64,000 nucleotides of DNA from Mycobacterium heckeshornense. GTDB lineage: Bacteria; Actinomycetota; Actinomycetes; Mycobacteriales; Mycobacteriaceae. Below, in pieces: positions 44,891-53,290 of the stretch. A program made the translations under genes and the position numbers. The stretch covers positions 1,302,001 to 1,366,000 of the forward strand of contig NZ_AP024237.1 of the NCBI RefSeq assembly GCF_016592155.1. The letters run 5' to 3'. The notes under the pieces were generated by a model. That model was not told the DNA's origin. It ran no database searches and was given only the letters and a program-made list of their open reading frames with translations. Position 1 is the first letter of the stretch. Every line of letters begins with the position of its first letter.

Positions 44891-45044
44891 CGCCCGATAC
44901 GCTGGCTGCGCTCGGAAAGGGCGGACCCGCAACGGTTCCCGTGTTCACTGCGATTCGCTCGATCGAGGAGGAGCCCGACTCTGCCCCTGCGAGCCCGTCA
45001 CGATTTCTGTGTAAGTCTGAGGTGACTTGACAACGAGTTATATT

Positions 45045-45506
45045 TTAACACAACGGGATCCGTCCAGGGAACAGTTTCGCCAGGGTGTTAAGCGCCACAG
45101 TCCAGTTGTAGGTTCCCGTCCCCGAATAGCCTCCTCTGTGGCTGGAGATGTTGCGCAACCCCAAGTACAGCAACTTGATCGCAGAGTCCTTGTCCGGGAA
45201 ATGTCCGCGGTTCTTGGTGATTTTGCGTAGCTGGAAATTGATGGACTCGATCGCGTTTGTCGTGTACACGATCTTGCGTAGTTCCACCGGGTAATCCAGG
45301 AAGGCAATGAACTCTGGCCAGGCGCCCCGCCACACGTCGATCGCGCCGGGGTATTGCGCACCGAAATCGCGGTCAAACTCTTTGAGCGCGAGCTCAGCGG
45401 CATCTACGGTGGGCGCCGAATAGATGGCCCGCATCGACGAGGCGACCTTGCGGCGGTCCTTATACGACACGAACCGCATCGCATTGCGAATAACATGCAC
45501 CACGCA
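45045..45506 (-). pseudogene. IS256-family transposase, C-terminal piece
   Basis: The piece encodes CVVHVIRNAMRFVSYKDRRK, the DDE-domain end (FGAQYPGAIDVWRGAWPEFI), and YTTNAIESINFQLRKITKNR with the catalytic Glu region, ending KLFPGRIPLC. It joins exactly to the middle piece (ending TVIQT) once the IS110-family element is removed. Confidence 0.85.
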
Positions 45507-45592
45507 GACTCCCGCTGTCAACCTCGGGTCGTGGGCATGATTGATCGCCGCGGCTGGCTGACTTTGCTCAGCGCGGGGGCGGGGTGGGGTTG

Positions 45593-46813
45593 TTAGGCGG
45601 CGGTGGCGCGGTGGTGGATGGCCGGGTCGTAGGGGTTGTGGTCGTGCCAGCAGCGCCACAAGATGCGACACCAGCGGGCGCCCAGGCCACGCAGGGCACG
45701 ATGGTGTGGTTGGCCGGCGGCGCGGGCGTGTTGGTAGATGTCGGCCGACCAGAGGTCTTCACGGACGGCGACGAACATCCACCAGTCGATGGCGTGCCGC
45801 ATCCGCCGGTTGGCGGCGTAGCGGAAGCGAACCTGACGTGTGCGCCCGGACACCTTGGTGACCGGAGCCAAGCCGGTCTCTGCCAACAATGACGGCGCCG
45901 AAGGAAAACGACTGCGCTCCTCACCCATTTCGGAGATCAACACGGCGGCGGTGACCGGTCCGATGCCGGGGAAACTGGTGAAGATCGGGGTGTCCGGGTG
46001 CGCCTCGAGCAGTTCGCCCAGTCGTTTGTCATGGGCTCGCAAATGGGTGTTGAGTAGAGCCAGTTGTTCGGTGAATGCTTTGGCCGCCAACGCTTTGCCA
46101 GCAACGGTGCCGTCGCTCGCCGATAGCAGATGCGGCTGCATCCGGGCGACAAGTGTCTCGGGTTTGTGCCGGCCACTGTAGCCGTGCCGGGACGTGAACG
46201 CGCCCATCCGCGCAGCGGTGATCCGGCCCGCCTGCACGGGAGTGGGATAGCTGCGGATGAAGGACAGGGTGATGTCCCGGTCCAGTGCAGAAAACAGGTG
46301 CAACGGGCACGGATGATAGGCATCCAAGATTGACCGCAGTCGATTCTCGGTGTCCACCTGCATATCCAGGATGCGTTGACGATCGCGGCTCACTGCGGTC
46401 AGCTCCGCTAGAAGCGGCGACGGAACGGCCAACGGCCGCCACTGGGCATACTGGTGACGCAACGTATCGGCCAACACATAGGCATCGAATTCGTCGGACT
46501 TGGCGGCCGCCATCCGATAGCGTTCGCGTGCTCGCGCCGAGATTTTCGGTGACACGCAATAAATTTCGGCATCGCAGTGGTGCTGGAGATATTCGACCAG
46601 TAGCCCTTCGGCCCGCTCGATCGCGATCCGGACCGCACCGGTGAACGAAGCAATCAACCCGACCAGGACGGCCAGACCATCGACGGTGTGAGCGACCTTG
46701 CGACTGAGCAGCTGCTGGCCGGTGCCATCCAGCACACACAGGTGATGGAAGCGCCCGCCCCAGTCGATCCCACACCAGAAGCTGTTCGGCCGTTGCAGAG
46801 TACTCTGATTCAT
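45593..46813 (-). CDS. IS110-family transposase (DEDD/Tnp-serine recombinase)
   Basis: The 406-residue protein has an N-terminal RuvC-like DEDD domain (FWCGIDWGGRFHHLCVLD, then VRIAIERAEGLLVEYLQHH and SDEFDAYVLADTLRHQYAQW) and the C-terminal Tnp_20 domain with SFPGIGPVTAAVLISEMGE and the region LAETGLAPVTKVSGRTRQV, where the serine nucleophile lies. It is apparently intact. The long 5' noncoding end places it in the IS110 rather than the IS1111 subgroup. Confidence 0.9.
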   Translation of the reverse strand: MNQSTLQRPNSFWCGIDWGGRFHHLCVLDGTGQQLLSRKVAHTVDGLAVLVGLIASFTGAVRIAIERAEGLLVEYLQHHCDAEIYCVSPKISARARERYRMAAAKSDEFDAYVLADTLRHQYAQWRPLAVPSPLLAELTAVSRDRQRILDMQVDTENRLRSILDAYHPCPLHLFSALDRDITLSFIRSYPTPVQAGRITAARMGAFTSRHGYSGRHKPETLVARMQPHLLSASDGTVAGKALAAKAFTEQLALLNTHLRAHDKRLGELLEAHPDTPIFTSFPGIGPVTAAVLISEMGEERSRFPSAPSLLAETGLAPVTKVSGRTRQVRFRYAANRRMRHAIDWWMFVAVREDLWSADIYQHARAAGQPHHRALRGLGARWCRILWRCWHDHNPYDPAIHHRATAA

Positions 46814-47058
46814 TGCACTTGGATCCCTTTCAATGTGAAAGGTTCACCCTGCGATCGCGAGGCCTGCCCGGAACCTCATCTCGGCACTCACCGCCCACAG
46901 CGGTGGCGCTGCTCTCGCTGGCCGGTCCACGCCCCGCAGCCACCACGGGCGGACAGGTCTGCATGTGGACCTCGAAGGTGACGCGTTTGCGTGGGCCCTG
47001 CCCGTGGTGGTGCAGGTGAACGCCGAGACCATCCCGGCCGATCCATTGTTAATAGATG
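46814..47058 (-). ncRNA. Possible bridge RNA region of the IS110-family element
   Basis: The 245-bp noncoding left end upstream of the transposase is where IS110-group elements encode the bridge RNA, whose loops pair with target and donor DNA. The element boundaries and CT cores fit this. Folding and loop-target pairing could not be computed here; only the location, length and G+C-rich repeats (for example CCACCACGGGC with GCCCGTGGTGG) are visible. Confidence 0.45.
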
Positions 47059-47060
47059 AG

Positions 47061-47463
47061 GTTTGGATCACGGTATCGGGGAAGATCGAGCGGATCGCAT
47101 CAGGCAAGCCGGTCAGCCCGTCGCAGCAGGCGATGAGGATGTCGCGTACTCCGCGGTTGCGCAGGTCGATGATGACCTTCTGCCAAAACCGTGCGCCCTC
47201 GCTGTCTTGGATCCAGCAGCCCAGGGCGTGTTTACGCCCGTCGAGGTCCACGCCGATGGCCAGATAGGCCACCTTGGTGCCCACCACCCCGTTGTCGGCG
47301 ATGCGCAGCCGCAGCCCGTCGATATACAGGATCGGGTAGACCTCATCGAGTGGGCGCGATTGCCAGGCCTTGATCTCATCGACCACCACCTCGGTGATAT
47401 TGGAGATCAATTCTCGTGACACCTTGGCTCCGTACACCTCGGCCAGATGTGCCTCGATATCGC
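47061..47463 (-). pseudogene. IS256-family transposase, middle piece
   Basis: The piece reads SRDIEAHLAEVYGAKVSREL, YPILYIDGLRLRIADNGVVG with the first catalytic Asp, and RDILIACCDGLTGLPDAIRS with the second, ending TVIQT at the IS110 junction. It starts directly at the ISL3 terminal repeat; about 25-30 codons that should precede DIEAHL are missing. Confidence 0.85.
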
Positions 47464-48927
47464 GGCTCTTCAATTTTAAAGGGGCAGTTGTGATTTCGCT
47501 CTCATAGGGCGTGTCGTTGCATGGGGAGGCCCTCGGCCTTCTGAAGTCTGAAGTTTGCGGATTTCAGGCGGAAGAAGGGACCGAGGGCCGTGTCTGACGG
47601 TACGACATTGTTGTTTGGGTTGCCAGGAGTACGGGTTGAGCGTGTCGAGCGGGACGTCGACGGGACCCGTGTGGTTCATGTGGTCACCGCCGACGAAGCG
47701 GCGGCGGCGTGCCCGGGGTGTGGGGTGGTGTCCAGGTCGGTGAAGGAGCTGGTGAGCACCTCGCCGCGCGATATTCCCTATGGTGAGGACCCGATCACGG
47801 TGCGCTGGCACAAGACCCGCTGGCGCTGCCGGGAGGACTACTGCGAGAAGTCCTCGTTCACAGAGGCCATCGCGCAGGTGCCGGCGCGGGCCCGGGCCAC
47901 CACACGGTTGCGTACCGCGATCGGTGCGGCGATCGGCGATGCCGGGCGGGCGGTGGCCGAGGTCGCGGCCGCCCACGGGGTACCCTGGCCGACCGCGCAC
48001 CGCGCGTTCGTCGCGCACGCCGAGGAACGGCTATGCGAACCCGCGCCGGTGGCAGTGCTCGGTATCGACGAGACCCGCCGCGGCAAACCCCGCTGGGAGC
48101 AGTGCGCCACGACAGGGCGGTGGGTGCGGGTTGACCCGTGGGACACCGGATTCGTCGATTTAGCCGGAGATCAGGGCTTGTTGGGGCAGCGCGAGGGCCG
48201 CACCGGTGCTGCGGTGATCGACTGGCTGGCCGAGCGCAGCCAGGAGTTCCGCGAGGCCGTTCAGTTCGTGGCGATCGACCCGGCCGCGGTCTACGCCACG
48301 GCGATCCGCACACCGGGGTTGCTGCCCAATGCCACCCTGCTGGTCGATCACTTCCACCTGGTGAAACTCGGCAACGATGCGTTGACCAAGGTGCGCCGCC
48401 GGGTGACCTGGGATCTGCGGGATCGCCGCGGCGGCAAACTCGACCCGGAATGGGCCCACCGCCGGCGCCTGCTGACCGCGTGGGAACGCTTGTCGGACAA
48501 GAATTTCGCCACGATGTGGAACGCGATCGTGGCCGAAGACGACACCGGCCAGATCCTGTCGGCGTGGATCGCCAAGGAAGAACCGCGCACCCTGCTGTCC
48601 ACCGTGCACGCCGGCGGCGATGCGCACCTGACCCGGCATCGGCTGCACCGCTTCCTGGCCTGGTGCATCGACTCGCAGATCCCTGAGCTGCTCACCCTGG
48701 CCGCCACCGTCGACACCTGGTGGCCCGAGATCAACGCCTTCATCGCCACCGGTATCACCAACGCCCGCACCGAGGGCTACAACCGGCTCGTCAAACAGGT
48801 CAAACGCGCCGCGTGCGGATTCCGGAATCAAGACAATTCGGCACGCCGGATACGATTTCACTGCACCCGCAAACAGCGGGCCGCAACCCAGACGTCATGC
48901 TGATTGCCCGGTCAAAATCGAAGAGCC
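47464..48927 (+). mobile_element. ISL3-family element inserted in IS256 element
   Basis: Terminal inverted repeats are GGCTCTTCAATTTTAAAGGG at the left (from 47464) and GGCTCTTCGATTTTGACCGG on the minus strand at the right (ending 48927); GGCTCTTC is the ISL3-family terminus. The flanks do not form an 8-bp duplication and the host transposase has lost about 80 bp at the site, so an adjacent deletion or recombination followed insertion. Confidence 0.87.
47590..48903 (+). CDS. ISL3-family transposase
   Basis: The 437-residue transposase has an N-terminal zinc-finger (AAACPGCGVVSRSVKEL, then RWRCREDYCEKSSF), an HTH-like region and a DDE core with VLGIDETRRGK, VAIDPAAVYATAIR, LLVDHFHLVKL and NARTEGYNRLVKQVKRAACG. 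It closely resembles IS1557-type transposases and looks complete. The start is GTG. Confidence 0.9.
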   Translation: MSDGTTLLFGLPGVRVERVERDVDGTRVVHVVTADEAAAACPGCGVVSRSVKELVSTSPRDIPYGEDPITVRWHKTRWRCREDYCEKSSFTEAIAQVPARARATTRLRTAIGAAIGDAGRAVAEVAAAHGVPWPTAHRAFVAHAEERLCEPAPVAVLGIDETRRGKPRWEQCATTGRWVRVDPWDTGFVDLAGDQGLLGQREGRTGAAVIDWLAERSQEFREAVQFVAIDPAAVYATAIRTPGLLPNATLLVDHFHLVKLGNDALTKVRRRVTWDLRDRRGGKLDPEWAHRRRLLTAWERLSDKNFATMWNAIVAEDDTGQILSAWIAKEEPRTLLSTVHAGGDAHLTRHRLHRFLAWCIDSQIPELLTLAATVDTWWPEINAFIATGITNARTEGYNRLVKQVKRAACGFRNQDNSARRIRFHCTRKQRAATQTSC

Positions 48928-49263
48928 CTCAAAAGTGCCGTTGCGGTCGCGCGGCACCGCGATATCCACCGGGCCGTTGACCGTGGTCACCGTCTTCGGT
49001 GAAGACCCATTGCGAGAATTGCCCGACCCGCGGCCGGCCGGGTCACCGGATTCATACCCCAAATGGTGGGTCATTTCGGTCTGCAAGGCCCGCTCGAGCA
49101 CCGCCTTGGTCAACTCGGTCAGCAAACCGTCCGCCCCGTCGATCGGGGTCCCCGATTTCACCGCGTCCTTGATCAGCGAATCCAGGGTCTCGGCCGAAAA
49201 CGTCTCCGCCAGCCGGCGAGCCGCCGACTTCTCCTTGCCCGCCGACTCCATGAGCTTCGTCAC
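48928..49263 (-). pseudogene. IS256-family transposase, N-terminal piece
   Basis: From a GTG preceded by AAGGAG the piece encodes TKLMESAGKEKSAARRLAET, DGLLTELTKAVLERALQTEM and THHLGYESGDPAGRGSGNSR, the usual IS256-family N-terminus, then breaks at the ISL3 end after RNGTFE. The frame continues a few residues into the ISL3 repeat. Confidence 0.85.
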
Positions 49264-49334
49264 AAAACACTCCTTCTGTCCGCCCGAACGGCGGTCCGAT
49301 GATGGACCACCCCGGACTTACACAGATGGAATGA

Positions 49335-49717
49335 CACGCCCCGCCCTGCGGCCTCGCTGCGGTTACGCCGCAGACCTTCTCCGCAGCCTCCCCAGACACG
49401 GGTTTCACCGGCCCGGAAAGTTCCCTCGGCTTCCTACACACCTCGGGATGCGCCGCTCCCGACCCACATCCACCAGATTCGAGCCGGTATAGCGTTGAGA
49501 GGCTTTAAAACATCGGTTCCTCGCGTACTCCTTTCGATCTCGCTCACCGGACCCGCACCATCTGGCAGTACTGACACGCCCCGGCTTTGTCAGGGCTGCT
49601 CCCACCCCCACCGGCACCTCCCGGCTCGAGCTGCCCTCAGCTCCAATCGGGCCGCTGCGACGATCCGACGGCAAAGGTCTCTCACCTCCACTCAAATCAC
49701 AGCGCCTCACGGCGCAC
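49335..49717 (-). other. Possible 5' part of a group II intron RNA
   Basis: Reading the minus strand from 49717 the sequence begins GTGCGCC, like the conserved GUGYG 5' end of group II introns, followed by about 380 bases with many short inverted repeats and no credible reading frame, and it is cut at 49334 by the IS256-family end. No reverse transcriptase gene is present. This is a low-confidence idea; it could also be another structured mobile-element end. Confidence 0.25.
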
Positions 49718-49847
49718 GAAGCCGGTGCTCAATGCGTTTGCGATCACCTTCAACGGCCGGATCACCCCGACCGGAAACTAACCGATACCAAGGTCAGCTC
49801 CGCCGTTAATCGGACAGTCCCGCGGTCGGACCATGGAGGACCACGCT

Positions 49848-50111
49848 CTACACGAAAGGCGGGCCGTGGCCAGCGGTGGTGTCGGCGACAAGTCTGCGGG
49901 CATCTTCGAGGATTCGTCTTGCTTCGTCGTTCTGCCGCTGGAAATAGTCTTGCGGTATTGGAATCCTCGGCCAGGGCGCCACTACCGACATGACCGGCAC
50001 GACGACGTGCATAAGCGTCAGTGGAACATTACGTTGCGCAGCATCGCGGGCTGCCCACTTGACCGCTGCGATTGAGCGAGCCGATCGGTCGACACCAACG
50101 CAAAATGCCAC
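49848..50111 (-). pseudogene. Universal stress protein N-terminal fragment
   Basis: About 87 residues survive: FCVGVDRSARSIAAVKWAAR, DAAQRNVPLTLMHVVVPVMS and QDYFQRQNDEARRILEDARR, the first part of a tandem Usp. The ATP-binding end and second domain are gone; a stop follows GHGPPFV. The mobile-DNA block next to it probably removed the rest. Upstream 50112-50392 holds no gene except the DosR box. Confidence 0.8.
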
Positions 50112-50350
50112 GATGCGTTTCGTGGCAGGACATTGCTTTCTCCTGTTTGGATAGCAAGAGCAGTTTCACGCACTACCGTGGGGCGACCTACACAGAAGGC
50201 CACGTCGCAATGGTTACCGATTTGCTAGCCTAACGGCCCTACACCCGGAGTGTTCGATGCGGAATCTGAGGTCAGCAAGACATCGATCCGCAACGAGTTA
50301 TCTGGGGGGCAGAACCCCGGAGCGATATGTGACGTTCAGGCGTTTACATC

Positions 50351-50365
50351 GGGCCAAAAGTCCCT
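50351..50365. promoter_or_regulatory. DosR box between Usp fragment and secreted-protein gene
   Basis: GGGCCAAAAGTCCCT reads AGGGACTTTTGGCCC on the minus strand, an excellent DosR core. It lies 66 bp before the 50431 start and 240 bp from the Usp fragment. Confidence 0.8.
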
Positions 50366-50430
50366 TACCACAACGCCGTAGAGGAAACTGGGATGGGTAC
50401 TAGCTCCACCGTAAATGACGAGGAGTGGCT

Positions 50431-50727
50431 GTGTTGGCACATATTAAGCAGGTTGTTGCTTTTGGAATTGCCCTTATCGGCTTGGAGTGGGCAACCATTG
50501 CCAGCCCGGCGTTACTGCTCGCGCAACCACCCCGCCATCCGCACGTCGCCAACGTCACCTGCCCCGAAATCGCGGGGATCAACTACATTCCGGACCCCGA
50601 TGACTCCAATGCGTACTACCTCTGCGTCGATGGGTTGCTGCGCAACCGCTACCAATGTCCCCGTGCAACGAAACTGGCCATGACGACGCCGCCCAAGTGT
50701 GTCCGCTTCCCGCATCCAATGCCATAG
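50431..50727 (+). CDS. Small secreted protein with chitin-binding (CBM14-like) domain
   Basis: The roughly 98-residue product has a signal-like N-terminus (HIKQVVAFGIALIGLEWATI, then ASPALLLAQPP) and a Cys-rich domain with VTCPEIAGINYIPDPDDSNA, YYLCVDGLLRNRYQCP and PPKC. The spacing of C, YYxC, C and C with a central DxxxxxYYxC block recalls peritrophin-A/CBM14 chitin-binding domains. The GTG at 50431 follows AGGAG at five bases; an in-frame GTG at 50425 is possible. The DosR box upstream suggests hypoxic induction of a secreted carbohydrate-binding protein. Confidence 0.7.
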   Translation: MLAHIKQVVAFGIALIGLEWATIASPALLLAQPPRHPHVANVTCPEIAGINYIPDPDDSNAYYLCVDGLLRNRYQCPRATKLAMTTPPKCVRFPHPMP

Positions 50728-50774
50728 ATCCGCACGCACCGGTACTGGGTTCGGTGATCTCTCAGCCGTCCGAG

Positions 50775-53174
50775 TCAGGCGTCAGGCTGCCGCCACAACT
50801 GCGGCGGCGCCCCGCTCGCTGAACCCTGTACCCACCACAGCGCTTCGACAATGGCAGCACCAAGAACACCGATCCCGAGCGCGGTGGCGGTCAACGCGAT
50901 GTTAGAGGGTTCCAGCATGAACTGGTCGCGGGCCAACGGGATGCTGAAAATCAGCACGTATGCGGCGCCGGAGAACGCCACCAGCACCACCCGCCACCAG
51001 GTGTAGGGCCGAGCCACGACAGCCAGCACCCACACCGCGATCACCAACAAGGTGATCAACGCCGACGTCGATGCCTGCATCTGCTGGGCGGGGGTGGCCG
51101 AAGGCCCCCGGAAAGCCAACAGATAGCAGACGAAGGTCGCGACACCGGCCACTGCGCCGTTGGGCACCGCGGCTGTTATCACCCGGCGGACGAAACCTGG
51201 TTGTGCGCGCTCGATGTTGGGCGCCAGCGACAGGATGAACGCGGGGATTCCGATAGTGAACCAGGCGGCGGTCGTCACCTGGATCGGTTGAAACGGAAAC
51301 GTCAACGTCTTGATGCCGAATGCGTCAGCGCTCAGGCCGGTTATGCCGATCAACAATGCCAGCAGTACCGAGTACACGGTCTTGGTCAAAAACAGATTCG
51401 ATACTCGTTCGATATTGCCGATCACACGCCGGCCTTCACCCACCACATACGGCAATGTGGAAAATTTGTTGTCCAACAATACAATTTGAGCAACCGCTCG
51501 CGCTGCCGAGCTGCCGGCTCCCATTGCGACGCCGATGTCGGCGTCTTTGAGGGCCAGCACGTCGTTGACGCCGTCACCGGTCATCGCGACCGTGTTGCCG
51601 CGGGATTGCAAGGCGCGCACCATCGCGCGTTTCTGGTCGGGTCGGACTCGCCCGAAGGTGGAGTACTTCTCGAGCGTGTCGGCCAGTTCTTCAGGATTGG
51701 TGGGCAGCTGGCGCGCGTCGAGTGTCTGCCCCGACAGGCCGAGCGCCGACGCCACGGCGCCTACTGAGATGGCGTTGTCACCCGAGATGATTTTGATCGA
51801 AACTCTTTGTGCAGCAAAGTAATCCAACGTCTGACGGGCGTCGGGCCGAACCCGCTGCTCCAGCATGATCAGAGCAGCCGGGACGACGCGGCCGGGCGCG
51901 TCAGGATGGTCGACCGGCAGGTCGGTGCTGCCCAGGAGCAGCACCCTTAGCCCACGCGATCCGGCCTCTTCGGCCTGCTTGGCGACGGCTGAGGACGGGT
52001 CTAGCAGTACGTCGGGTGCCCCGAGAACCCAGTTGCCGTGCCCGCGATAGGACACTCCGCTCCATTTCGTGGCGGACTTGAACGGAGCCCGCGCCGTGGC
52101 GGTCCACCCGGGAGGGTTTCGGTAGGCCTCGGCGATGGCCCGGATGCTGGCGTTGGGGCGGGCATCGTCGGCGGCCATCGACGCCAGTGCGTCGATGACC
52201 ACGCCTATGTTCGGTGCCGCGTCAAGCCGCTGCAGGTCGGCGACCTGCATCCGGTTTTCGGTCAGCGTGCCGGTCTTGTCTGCGCACACGACATTGACCC
52301 GGGCCAGGCCCTCGATCGCCGGCAACTCCTGCACCAGGCATTGGTGCCGCCCGAGGCGCACCACGCCCACCGCGAACGCGATCGACGTCATCAGCACCAG
52401 TCCTTCGGGAACCATTGGCACCAGTGCGCCCACCATGCGCAGCACCGACTCCCGCCAGCCGGTGTGGGTGGTAAACAGCTGGGTGTAGATGATCAACAGC
52501 CCGGCTGGAATCAGCAGATACGTAATGAACTGCAGGATCTTGTTGATTCCGGCGCGCAGTTCGGAGCGCACGAGGGTGAACTTGGTCGCCGCTTGAGTAA
52601 GCCGGGCCGCGTAGGCATCACGCCCCACCTTCGTGGCCCGATAGGCGCCGGTCCCGGCGACGACGAAGCTGCCGGACATCACCGCATCGCCGGTGTCCTT
52701 CAGTACAGGATCGGCCTCGCCGGTGAGTAGTGACTCGTCGACCTCCAGGCCGGACCCCTCGACTACTTCGCCGTCGACGACGATCTGGTCGCCCGGCCCC
52801 AGCTCGATGATGTCGTCGAGCACCACCTGGTTGGGCGGCAGTTCCTGTGTGCGATTGGCCCGGCGCACCAGTGGTTTGGCTTGTCCGACGATCGCGAGTT
52901 TGTCCAGCGTCTGCTTGGCCCGTATTTCCTGCACCATGCCGATCACGCTGTTGGCGATGATCAATAGCCCGAACAGGCCGTTGATCAGCGAACCGGTCGC
53001 GAGCACAATCGCGAACAGCACACCCAGAATCGCGTTGATCCGGGTGAGGACGTTTGCCCGGACGATGTCTGCTATGCTGCGCGTCGCCCGGCTGGGAACG
53101 TCATTGGTCTTGCCGTCGGCAACCCGCTGGGCCACTTCAGCGTCGGTGAGCCCGGTGACCAGCGACGTCGACAT
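50775..53174 (-). CDS. ctpE: P-type cation-transporting ATPase, CtpE-like
   Basis: The 799-residue pump is nearly collinear with M. tuberculosis CtpE (Rv0908), a Ca2+ importer: [20 protein letters not shown] start, actuator motif [21 protein letters not shown] in the membrane, phosphorylation site [11 protein letters not shown] (near residue 296), and hinge [20 protein letters not shown], with about ten membrane helices. The ATG at 53174 is preferred over a TTG at 53183. It is divergent from the CtpF-like gene, sharing a 116-bp promoter region. Confidence 0.9.
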   Translation of the reverse strand: MSTSLVTGLTDAEVAQRVADGKTNDVPSRATRSIADIVRANVLTRINAILGVLFAIVLATGSLINGLFGLLIIANSVIGMVQEIRAKQTLDKLAIVGQAKPLVRRANRTQELPPNQVVLDDIIELGPGDQIVVDGEVVEGSGLEVDESLLTGEADPVLKDTGDAVMSGSFVVAGTGAYRATKVGRDAYAARLTQAATKFTLVRSELRAGINKILQFITYLLIPAGLLIIYTQLFTTHTGWRESVLRMVGALVPMVPEGLVLMTSIAFAVGVVRLGRHQCLVQELPAIEGLARVNVVCADKTGTLTENRMQVADLQRLDAAPNIGVVIDALASMAADDARPNASIRAIAEAYRNPPGWTATARAPFKSATKWSGVSYRGHGNWVLGAPDVLLDPSSAVAKQAEEAGSRGLRVLLLGSTDLPVDHPDAPGRVVPAALIMLEQRVRPDARQTLDYFAAQRVSIKIISGDNAISVGAVASALGLSGQTLDARQLPTNPEELADTLEKYSTFGRVRPDQKRAMVRALQSRGNTVAMTGDGVNDVLALKDADIGVAMGAGSSAARAVAQIVLLDNKFSTLPYVVGEGRRVIGNIERVSNLFLTKTVYSVLLALLIGITGLSADAFGIKTLTFPFQPIQVTTAAWFTIGIPAFILSLAPNIERAQPGFVRRVITAAVPNGAVAGVATFVCYLLAFRGPSATPAQQMQASTSALITLLVIAVWVLAVVARPYTWWRVVLVAFSGAAYVLIFSIPLARDQFMLEPSNIALTATALGIGVLGAAIVEALWWVQGSASGAPPQLWRQPDA

Positions 53175-53218
53175 GAATCGCAAGCCTATCGAGCAAGCCG
53201 GCTAACCTGTCTCTTCCG

Positions 53219-53234
53219 AGGCCAAAAGTCACTT
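53219..53234. promoter_or_regulatory. DosR-like box between ctpE and ctpF
   Basis: AGGCCAAAAGTCACTT reads AAGTGACTTTTGGCCT on the minus strand, differing from the DosR core mainly at GGGAC to GTGAC. It lies 57 bp before the CtpF-like start. CtpF is a DosR-regulon member in M. tuberculosis. Confidence 0.6.
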
Positions 53235-53290
53235 ATGACTGCTGGCATCGGCCTCTGGTCGACCGGCAGGACCGTTGTCAGGATGGCGGG

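Larger units (their letters stand above)
45508..47060 (-). mobile_element. IS110-family element inserted in IS256 transposase
   Basis: Both junctions show the dinucleotide CT (minus strand AAAC-CT at the right, AGT-CT-GCGTGG at the left), and removing one copy with the intervening 1.55 kb restores the reading frame VIQT-CVVH of the host transposase. A CT core without a longer target duplication and no inverted repeats is the hallmark of IS110-type insertion. Confidence 0.85.
44998..49334 (-). mobile_element. IS256-family element carrying two nested insertions
   Basis: The outer ends are inverted repeats: TCACGATTTCTGTGTAAGTC from 44998 and, at the right, GACTTACACAGATGGAATGA ending at 49334. 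Between them the transposase is in three minus-strand pieces (48928-49263, 47061-47463, 45045-45506), separated by an ISL3-family element (47464-48927) and an IS110-family element (45508-47060). No clear target duplication was seen. Confidence 0.8.

Noticed and set aside
49495..49809. 104-codon open frame right of the IS nest
   Set aside because: Its composition is low-complexity Pro/Ser/Thr/Arg, other frames are equally open, and the DNA looks like structured noncoding sequence.
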